Below, in pieces: positions 54,901 to 64,000 of a stretch of DNA of 64,000 bases. Below the pieces are notes generated by a model that did not search any database, had not been told where the DNA came from, and saw nothing but the letters and a program-made list of their open reading frames with translations. The stretch is from Proteles cristata cristata (lineage: Eukaryota > Chordata > Mammalia > Carnivora > Hyaenidae). The stretch lies in assembly GCA_017311185.1 (NCBI GenBank), contig JAESUZ010003293.1, forward strand, positions 62,001 through 126,000. Reading direction: 5' to 3'. Made by a program: the position numbers and the translations under genes. The stretch's first letter is position 1, and the number at the start of each line of letters is the position of its first letter.

Positions 54901-55731
54901 ACCTCATTTTCTGATGATGCCAGATAAATGAGTCATTACTGGATTTGGGAAGTGCAAATAGAATTTGAAGTGTTCTAATTTGTTTCCACTTGAAGTGGAA
55001 ATAGGAAATCATCTGAAGACATAATTATTTTGAGTGAAATAATTTTCAGTAGGTGCAAAAGTGAAATGAGAAGTCTGAATTTAGGCCTGCTATTAAATTT
55101 AATAGTATTTGAAATAGTATCTAAACTGCTGTGTTGAGGAAGTTTGGCTGAAAAGTAGATTTTGTCATGTTAGCTATAAAAATGGAAAGGCTTTCCTTAG
55201 AGGTAGAAACTAGGTCCAGAAGTAATACTTCTCTCTGTATTTTACTGGCACAGTCACCTTAGTCAAGAAATATTATGTAACATCGACTTCTTGGAAATAA
55301 AGTAACTTAAAACACACAAGATAACACATCTTTCCCGGTGCACTTGTGGAGTTCTTATGAGTACCCCTGACTTGACTGAATGGTTATATTTCAGCAAAAT
55401 TGGCTGTACAATGGGTCCTATTTTCTCAGTGATTTTCTTTATAAAGTCAGATATTTTTACATAGGAAAAAATTCCCTTAATACTGTAAAGAGTGAAAGTT
55501 GATGGTAAGGATCAAGTTGTTGGGCAAATCTGGATGGAGGACTGTTATGTTGAAGTAACTCGGCAGGTTTATGTTTTCTTGTGCGTGTGTGGAGGGGGGA
55601 GGGGTGACATGGACACAGGAGAGAAGTTTCTAGTACTTTGGAATGCTCCCTTTCTCAAATTCTGCTCTTTGCTTTGACCCTTAAAGGCACTGACAGATTT
55701 CTTGCTTGTTTCTATCAAGAACTCCAGAGCT

Positions 55732-55956
55732 GGGGCGCCTGGGTGGCTTAGTCGGTTAAGCGTCCGATTTTCCCTTAGGTCATGATCTCGCGGTTCGTGA
55801 GTTCGAGCCCCGTGTCGGGCTCTGTGCTGACTGCCATCTCAGAGCCTGGAGCCTATTTCAGAGTCTGTATCTCCCTCTCTCTCCGACCCTCCCTGCTCAC
55901 GCTGTCTCTCTCTCTCCTAGAAATAAATAAAAATATTAAAAAAAAAAAAAAAAAAA
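55732..55956 (+). repeat. CanSINE, sense, young
   Basis: GGGGCGCCTGGGTGGCTTAG head, long uninterrupted A tail, perfect TSD AACTCCAGAGCT at 55720-55731 and 55957-55968. Confidence 0.97.
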
Positions 55957-57469
55957 AACTCCAGAGCTGATCTCCTTGGTACAATCGTGTTCCTTCTGTT
56001 AGGCGTCAACATTGAGTTGATTTTCTTTCATGCAGTTGATGTATTTCATTTCCTAACTCATGCAGACGTACAGTACTCTTGGTATTGCTTTGTTGGTATT
56101 ACTGTTCCAACAGTTCTTGGAAAGGTTTTTGGTAAGGTGTTTTGCCTTACTGCTTAGCTTGCTTTACAGGGATGTAGTCTGGTGGATGCTGACTCTGATA
56201 CATGCTAGCCATAATCACGTACTTGGACCTGCATCTCATTGGGGTAGAGAAGGTTCACTGATACAGTTTAATGCTAGTGAGTAGTGTAGAGATGAAAGGA
56301 AAGGCTCTGATGGGCTCGTGTTGTTTGCAAACATTTCGGTGGCTGAACCACATCGTTACTACTATAGGATCGTATTGCTAAATGATGGACTAGGAAGTGG
56401 AGCTGCCATCTACTCTGTATTTATTTTGGGTATCCTTAAACCTGTTTTTCCAGTGGTATAAAGTTATATTCTGGCCCTCCAAGCAAGAGTTTCACTGAGG
56501 GATGCTCTTAATGTTTCTGAACCTCACTGTAACAGACTTTAACTGAAGACAGTATTGGAGACCCAAGGATAATGTGTTTATTTTGGAATTACTTAAGCTT
56601 AGTAACCTTAACAAACTTAGTGAGTTTGAAAGTAACAATTACACTTTTATAAGTCCCATACAGCCCCCTTTTGTAATGACCCGAGGAAACACTTATGGTT
56701 CCACTGATTCATCTCCTGGGGACCATCAGTTTTCCATTGGTCTCTGGCCAGTCTTTTTTAGACAGTTTCTCTTCTATGCATTTAAAAAATAACATTTTTA
56801 GGCGTTTTTCTAAAAATAATACCTGTACTTTGTAGAAAATTTAAAAAGAAATTAAAAAACAATTTGAGAAGAAGCCTACCATCCAGACATAATCGCCTTA
56901 TACATTTTGAGGGATATGTATATGTGTGTGTATATATTAATGTGTGTGTGGAGGAGGAAGATGTTTAGAACTGAATTGGAATCACCATGTACTACTTTGT
57001 TAATTTAATAATATATATAGTAAGTATCATTTAAAAAAAACCTGGGCACTTGCTCTCATAAAGTTGTGGCAAAGATCTGGTTTGGTGAAATCCCCAATTA
57101 TGCTAGTTATATTCTGCCCAACTTCTTGAGAAGTTGTTAAATAACCTTTTTCCCCCTGTAAAATTTTTCTGAGAAATGTTTGTGATCTTATAATTTTATA
57201 GGTTAAGAGTAAAAGAATTAGGAATTGAACAGTATAAGCTGAGGAAGGTCAAAGCTTTTCTCAGGAGTCAAATAAAATTCTTGTAGGTTAATGTCTCAGT
57301 CAGGGAAATAGTGATGGGCAGATCCATTAATTAAGATCTTGTTTACATGTGTCTAGAATAACTTGTTTTTCAGGGAACTGTCTGATGGCATTAAGCCATT
57401 TAGTCCCACAGCTTGAATTTCTTCAGGCATGTTTGCATTTCAGGGGCTGAGGCAGAGAGGACGTTCCGT

Positions 57470-57720
57470 TTATTAGTGGTGTGGCCTAGTGCGTTGAACT
57501 TTTAGGTAGGACATACTTCACAGCTTCATCACTTAGTGGCTGTGTGGCCTAGGGCAAGTTAACTTAACCTCTCTGAGCCTCGTATTTCCTTAGTTACCTG
57601 TAAAACTAGGATGGGTAATAGTTTTTATCTCATGGAACTGAGAGTTGAGATTAAGATTAAATGAGATACTGGTTGTGCCTAGCAAATAGCAAGTTTTAGT
57701 GAATGGGAAAGCTGTCCTAG
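57470..57720 (+). repeat. MIR relic, sense
   Basis: ACTTAGTGGCTGTGTGGCCT then AGGGCAAGTTAACTTAACCT and CTCTGAGCCTCGTATTTCC, closely following MIR. Confidence 0.8.
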
Positions 57721-58114
57721 ATCTCTTCAGGTCTGTTAACCATGTTAGTGTTGTCTAAATTGGATTAAACTTAGTTTGATACTTTCACATATCAAGAAGT
57801 AACTGTTACCTTGAACAACAGGGCGCCTGAGTTTTTATTCTAAAAGTTTGATGACTGTCTGAAATTTGAGACATGGGTTGATTTTCCCAGAGAGATTGAG
57901 TAAGACTTAAGGTTCAGATTTTGGTTAGTATGAATGGATTTTAACATAACTGTGGATTTTAATTTAACATTTCATATATACATTCTGGTGTGCTAAAATC
58001 GTTGACATACTTGTGAATTTTGATGTCTCTTATATTTCATTGTATTGATGTTTCATGGTTTGTGGTATACAGTCTTAACAAAATAGCTTCTGCAGTAGAT
58101 CTTGAATTTGAATT

Positions 58115-58290
58115 TTATAAAACCTTTTATTATGGGAGTTTTCAAACATACCCTAAAGTGGATTAGTTTAATGAGTCCTCAAGTGTTATCATCCAGCTCT
58201 ATCAACTCAAAGCCACTCTTGTTTTCATATGTTAGTCTCCCTTCCCCATTATTTTGAATCAGATTCCAGACATTGTATTATAAAAGAGTT
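58115..58290 (-). repeat. Old LINE-like 3'-end relic
   Basis: TTTTCAAACATACCCTAAAG, 'GTGTTATCATCCAGCTC' and 'GATTCCAGACATTGTATTA', the same order as at 3028-3440. Confidence 0.5.
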
Positions 58291-58589
58291 ATGGTACATG
58301 AAATTTGTCAGCTTGGTGTCCCTACACATTTACATGTAGATACATTCTCATTCATCTCTTTTGAATTGAATCTTACTCTTTCATTTTGGACGTAGTCAGC
58401 TTTAATTATATCAGGTGTTGCCTACTTTAATTTCCTAGTGGTGAATTTTATTTAAGGTTATTAGAAATTTTGTGTTGATACATATTTAAAGCATAAACTT
58501 CCATTATAACCCTATTTGATAGATTTGTCTGGTGACAAGTTAACAAAGTATTTAATCCTGTCTCCACTACTGTCTCTGTTGATATTTGT

Positions 58590-58781
58590 GTGAGAGAGAG
58601 GGAGAGCGAGAGTGTGAGCGCCCACATGAGCAGGGGAGGGACAGAGAGGGGGACAGAGGATCTGGAGTGGGCTCTGCACTGACAGCAGCAAGCCACAGGT
58701 GGGGCTTGAACTCACGAACCATGAGATCAGGATGTGCACTGAAGCCAGATGCTCAGCTGACAGAGCCACCCAGATAATCCT
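58590..58781 (-). repeat. CanSINE, antisense, tail-less
   Basis: Starts in the GA tract without a clear T-rich tail. Head GAGCCACCCAGATAATCC. Confidence 0.87.
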
Positions 58782-58965
58782 CTGTTAGATGTTTTAAGAA
58801 TAATTTTAAGACTAATTTAAGTACAGATAAGGATTTAAAAAATTTTTTTGAGAACTTCTTGTAAGTCAGCTCTAATGTACCATCCAAGCTCCTTAAGCCA
58901 GTATTGTTTTGTTTACAATAAGTTGTCCTTCAGGAAGGGCAATTGCTAATACTTAATATATATAT

Positions 58966-59176
58966 TTTCTTAAAAATATTTGTTTTGCATTGATTTATTT
59001 TTGAGAGACAGTGAGTGGATGAGGGGGAGAGGGAGAGGGAGACACAGAATCTGAAGCAGGCTCCAGGCTCTGAGCTGTCAGCACAGAGCCCTATGCGGGG
59101 CTTGAACTCATGGACTGTGAGATCATGACCTGAGCTGAAGTCAGATGCTTAACTGACCAAGCCACCCAGGCTCCCC
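58966..59176 (-). repeat. CanSINE, antisense
   Basis: Full body with head AAGCCACCCAGGCTCCCC. Confidence 0.93.
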
Positions 59177-59254
59177 TACTTTTTTAAAAAAGGTTTAGAA
59201 ACATGATTTTGATCAAATCAGAGTCTGTTTTTTCCTGATTTTTTGTATTTTAAA

Positions 59255-59464
59255 ATCTTACTTTTTTTTAAATTTTTTTAATTTTATTTTAGAGAGAGTG
59301 AGCAAGTGTGGGAGGGGGCAGAGGGAGAGAGAGAGAGAATATTAAGTAATGAGACTAGATGTAGGGCTTGATCCCACAGCCCTTGGATCCCTTGGATCAT
59401 GACCTGAACCTAAATCAAGAGTTGGACGGTCAATCGTCCAACTGACCAAGCCACCCAGGTACCC
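59255..59464 (-). repeat. CanSINE, antisense, diverged
   Basis: 20-bp TSD CTGATTTTTTGTATTTTAAA at 59235-59254, with a one-mismatch copy at 59465-59484. The body has a small ATCCCTTGG duplication. Confidence 0.92.
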
Positions 59465-60774
59465 CTGATTTTTCGTATTTTAAACTGTAAGGTGTGGTGT
59501 ATGAATGGGGAGGGGAGTTGGACTAATTTGCATATGCATTTCATGCTTGGGATTTCTTAGCTAGAAAAAGGCCAGTCCTTATTTGTTAGTTTTTTCCCTC
59601 CTACAGCACGTCATAGGTTGAACATTTTACAAAGTGTATAGATATTTTCCTTCACATTTTAATGAAATGATAGGTGTAAGGTAACTGAGCTTAAAATGAG
59701 TATTAAAAGCTGCATTTAATTTCTTATTTATATTTTTAGTGACTAAATTTATATAGTTATTTGACCAAATTAATTTTTCCCTGTGCTTAATTTTTTTTGG
59801 TATCATTTATTTCCATTTTTGCTTGGAATCTTAGCACAGTATTCAAGCCAGAAGATTTTATATGAAGCTTGAGCTAAATTAACTAAAATTGTTGGCATGA
59901 AATGGAAGCTAACAACTTAGTAGTTTTAAAATCTTTGTTAGTTTGGGAAGCAAACTATCAAAAATCTTGACTCAGCTGTACGAGGCAAGGTAATCCTCAG
60001 ATACAAGGTACCAGTCATAGTAAATGTGCCTTGATGACTGACTACACACTGTTGGAATGTAAGTATTATGCTGTTGCACCAAATTGGAAATTGAATATCC
60101 ATGGAGTGCAGTGTATAGCTAAGTGGATTATCTTGACCAGTGAAAATGAAAATTTGTTATGTCTGTTTTTTAAAATGTGCTATATGTATTAATTTGAAAT
60201 TCTGTGCTGGTAAGGTTTTTTTGGAATGTCTATTTGAATCCATTGGGGTTAGACTATTTTAGGACATGCTGAATTATATTTAAGGAACTGCATGCAACTC
60301 CTCAATTTAGTTGTTCAGTTATTATTATTGGGAGTGAGGACTTCTTGGTGGGTCTAGTTCAGTTGAAACAGCTGATATCCATCTTCTGTAATGACAGTGG
60401 GTGAAACAGATTCTCTGTCCTGATTGTCCAGTAGAATCATTTGGGGGCTTTAAAAATACCAAGGTCTGAGACCATTTAAATAAAGGTCTCTGGGTTTAGG
60501 GCACTGGCACTGGTGGATTTTTAAAGTTCTACAGGTAATTCTAAAGTTTAGCTGGGATTGAAAACCATTGGCTTGAGAAGATGTGTTTCAGTATGTGTCT
60601 CTTCAAGAAGGAACAGCTATTTTTCCTTGTTTTATTTCCAGCAAGGATTCCAAGTCATTTTTAAAATTAAAATTGGAATTTTAAAGAAGGTTTTAAAGCC
60701 TCATCATTAGTTCCTTGTTCCATTAGAAAGGAGAGCAAAATGTTAAACTCTTAGTGCATATGAAATAATTGTAA

Positions 60775-60990
60775 TTAGAACTCACATTTGTTAACTGCTT
60801 ACTCTGTGCCAGTCACTGGGTGGCTAAGGTCTTTTACCGTAAAAGTACATTATCCTATTTAAGCTTCATAATAACTTAATAGTGACTGCCATTTCACTGG
60901 TGGAGAAATGGAGGCAGGTTAAATAACTTGCATCAACTGCAGAACAGTTGGGTGCGGCTGTGCTGCGAGGGAAGAAACTCACACCCCTAC
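60775..60990 (-). repeat. MIR relic, antisense
   Basis: AACTGCTTACTCTGTGCCAG, 'TATCCTATTTAAGCTTCATA' and 'GGAGAAATGGAGGCAGGTTA', the complement of MIR. Confidence 0.75.
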
Positions 60991-61639
60991 TAACCTGTGC
61001 TGCCTTGACTTCACACAGTGTTTCCTTTGAAGACATACACTGCCATGGGACTCCTTTTGATTTGTTATCTCTTAGAGGAAGGTGGCTTCTTTATAGAGGA
61101 CATTGTTTATTCTTGGATTAGTCTTCAAATGAATTGCAGAGGAATAAAAGCTTATTAACTTTTATAAAATCCTGAAGATATAAATGTTTTTTTAAAAAGC
61201 TGTATTTTAATTTTAGATCCATCTCACATTTTAAGGCAAGGCATGTACATGCAGCATGTTCCTTCTTCCCCACCCCACAGGTTTATTTTTATTTGACTTT
61301 GACTTTTAATAAACTAAGCTGGAGATGGATAGGTATGAAGTATTACTTTTGCAGTAAAAGTAACTTAAATGTTAATAACCTTAGTGACTGTGGCACCTTC
61401 CTGATAACGTAAATGGTCAATTTACGCGTATTTTCTATTGTATACATATTATGCACTGTATTCCTACAGTAAAGTAAGCTAGAGAAAAGAACATGTTATT
61501 AAAATTATAAGAGAAAATACATTTATAGTACTGTAGAAAATCCATGTAAGAGGACCCAGGCGGTTCAAACGTGTGTTGTTCAAGGCTCAACTGTACTTTG
61601 TGTTTTGAGGAGTCTTTTGGTTTTGTTTTGTTATTTATT

Positions 61640-61840
61640 TATTATCTACTTACTTATTTTGAGGGAGAGAGGGAGGGAGGGGCAAAGAGAGAGAGAGAGA
61701 GAGAGAGAGTCCCAAGCAGGCTCTGCACTGTCAGCGAGACGATTGATGAGGGGGCTCGAACTCATGGAACCGTGAGATCATGACCTGAGGCGAAACCAAG
61801 AGTTGGATGCTTACCCAACTGAGCTACCCAGGCACCCCTA
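61640..61840 (-). repeat. CanSINE, antisense
   Basis: TTTATTTATTATCTACTTAC tail, (GA)n tract, head GAGCTACCCAGGCACCCC. Confidence 0.92.
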
Positions 61841-62117
61841 GGAACATTTTCATTTTTTGGTGTTCTTATATATTCTAACCATAAAGCATTGCAAAATTTT
61901 TAAATCGGATGTTAGGCATTGAAGTGGATGTTTCAGAGTTATTTTGGAAAACTGTATGTTTGTTTTGGTGACTAGATTTCTAAATACTTTAATAAAACAT
62001 CGTATGTACAGTTTTTCCTATCATTGATTTTGCATTTGACATTTATCCATGGTACCATTTCTGTTTATCTTTATCCCTATTTATCCCACATTTGGTATCT
62101 TAGAAAAAAAAGTATTG

Positions 62118-62316
62118 GGGCTCCTGGGTGGCTCAGTTGGTTGAGTGTCCGACTTCGGCTCAGGTCATGATCTCACAGTTCGTGGGTTCAAGCCCCGCTT
62201 GGAGCTCTTTGCTGATGGCTAGTTCAGAGCCTGGAGCCTTTTTCAGATTCTGTGTCTCCCTCTCTCTCTGACCCTCCCCTGCTCACGCTGTCTCTCTCTC
62301 TCCCAGAAATAAATAA
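62118..62316 (+). repeat. CanSINE, sense
   Basis: GGGGCTCCTGGGTGGCTCAG head. An A-rich AAAAGTATT motif occurs on both flanks (about 62108 and 62320). Confidence 0.94.
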
Positions 62317-62718
62317 AAAAAAAAAGTATTTACATTGTCACATGGTCTTCCTTGTTTATAGTTACATTGTTGTGAATTATGGATTATCATTTAGGTGTAC
62401 AGTTATCTTGAAACTACTTAGTTTTGGAGTCACTTGATGAAATCCCCTTGAGGGAGAGTGGGAGAGAGTGGATAGAGGCCAAGTAAGGGGAAGGACGGAG
62501 CGAGGGAGGAAAGGAAGATAGACGGATAAGAACCTAACACAATTTAATACTTACTCTTAAGGCTTTGACCACACAGTTGTGTTGTTTGTGCATTTGCGTA
62601 TCACTTTAAAATATGAAATGGTTCTATATGGGACGTAGAATATATACCTAGTGTAGGTGTCACGTGAATGGGATTCTGCATTACACACCTTTTCCCTTCT
62701 CATCCGTCTCTCCTTGGA

Positions 62719-62742
62719 CTCTCTCTCTCTCTCTCTCTCTCT
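62719..62742 (+). repeat. (CT)12 microsatellite
   Basis: 24-bp uninterrupted CT run in unique intron sequence. Confidence 0.95.
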
Positions 62743-63602
62743 ACTGGGGCCTTCTGTGTCCTGCATCAGCTCTAGAATTTTGTTGATATCTTGCTTTTGC
62801 TAGTTGTCCCTTCTGTTCTTTCATGAGTTTATATATTTTGAATTCTTTCCCCCTAATTTTAGAATGAGCTGAGGAGGCAGCCCATCAGTGCTCGGTATAC
62901 ATATTTAATAAGAAAACTACCAGCTCTCAGTTTTATGGTGTCTTTTCACTTTACAAAAACTAAAGATTTTTTTTGTTGCCAAATGTGAAATTGTTTTTCC
63001 CTTATGGGTTTTATGCCAAGTTTAGAATTATAACATTATAAAAATAACCAGTAGTTTTATAGTTTGAGGGGGTTACATTTTGATTACAACTATGGTGCAT
63101 TAATTGGACATTATTCAGTTAATAATATACTGGATGTATAATATAGAAGTGCATTTTCTCTACTTTTATTGAGAAATAATTGACATCCATCATAATATCA
63201 GCTTAAGACTTCAGGATGATGGTTTGACTTACATATACTGTGAAATGATTATCACAGTAGACCCAGTTAACATCTCTCATCTCATGTAGATAAAATATTA
63301 AAAAAAGGAAGAAAAAAGAGAAGGGAAGAAAAATGTTTTCTCTTGTGATCTTCAGATTTACTCTTGTAACAACTTCCCTGTATATCATACAGGGGTGTTA
63401 GCTGTGGCCATCATGTTAGATCACAGTGCATTTTGGGGGTGAAGATGGTGAAGCTGGGTCTCTGCCAGTCCCCAAATCAGTGTAGATTAATGATAGCAGA
63501 AGTTATTTTCAGAAGTACAGATTAGGGTTTCTTACACTCTGAAATTCAAACCTGCTTTGAAATTGAATTATGGCTGAGGTTATTATAAATAGATTATTTG
63601 GG

Positions 63603-63820
63603 GAATGGCTGGGTGGCTTAGTCGGCTAAGTGGCCGACTTCAGCTCAGGTCATGATCTCACAGTTTGTGGGTTCAAGCCCCACATCTTTCTCTGTGCTGA
63701 CAGCTTAGAGCCTGGAGCCTGCTTCGGATTCTGTGTCTTTCTCTCTCTCCCTGACCCTCCCCTGCTCACATTTTGTCACTCTCTCAAAAATAAACAGACA
63801 TTAAAAATTTTTTTAAAAAT
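63603..63820 (+). repeat. CanSINE, sense
   Basis: Starts GGAATGGCTGGGTGGCTTAG, flanked by ATTATTTGGG at 63593-63602 and 63821-63830. Confidence 0.94.
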
Positions 63821-64000
63821 TATTTGGGAATGAACTGTACAATCCTTCTAGTGCAAGACAAATCCTTCTTAGGCCAAATTTTGTGTTATGGTAGCTAACG
63901 TATGAGGAATTCTAATGTACCTTGACTTTGAGGAGGTAGAGGAGCCAATAATGCCTTTATTTGTTATTTAGCCTGCTTTTCTCATGTCTGCTGATGTGAT

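Overview
This is a mammalian nuclear window from a carnivoran, almost certainly a felid. The evidence is the repeat content: about 60 tRNA-Lys-derived CanSINE copies whose head reads GGGGCGCCTGGGTGGCTCAG and continues with GTTAAGCGTCCGACTTCGG. That is the cat-type (SINEC_Fc-like) consensus rather than the dog type. There are also carnivore L1 3' ends and old MIR and L2 relics. The genes are vertebrate split genes with GT-AG introns. There are no operons, CRISPR arrays or bacterial features. By synteny with human 6p21.1 this would lie on cat chromosome B2 (inference).

Layout, all on the + strand. (1) Positions 5245-11578 hold the last four coding exons of SPATS1 (spermatogenesis-associated serine-rich 1), about 108 codons. 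The earlier exons lie upstream of the window. (2) Positions 11579-15600 are intergenic sequence made of old repeats and SINEs. (3) Positions 15600-16220 form a CpG-rich, TATA-less promoter with two copies of the TCTCGCGAGA palindrome and NRF1-type sites. (4) Positions 16016-51758 hold CDC5L coding exons 1-14, codons 1-697 with the frame kept across every junction. CDC5L is the Myb-domain core subunit of the PRP19/NTC spliceosome complex. The remaining ~105 codons (two exons in human) lie beyond the window. (5) Positions 51759-64000 are intron 14, still open at the window end.

The introns are dominated by repeats. CanSINEs are strongly biased to the antisense orientation relative to both genes (roughly 50 antisense to 11 sense). 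Many have readable target-site duplications, which allow nested and serial insertions to be ordered. The largest LINE piece is a 5'-truncated carnivore L1 in intron 10.

No new molecular system is visible. The observations most worth a second look are the paired TCTCGCGAGA promoter elements, three serial SINE insertions at one target site, a SINE placed about 30 bp upstream of a SPATS1 exon, a sense SINE carrying the first AATAAA after the SPATS1 stop, a 54-bp perfectly alternating purine-pyrimidine tract, weak splice donors of CDC5L introns 5, 13 and 14, and an imperfect 20-bp hairpin in a SPATS1 intron.
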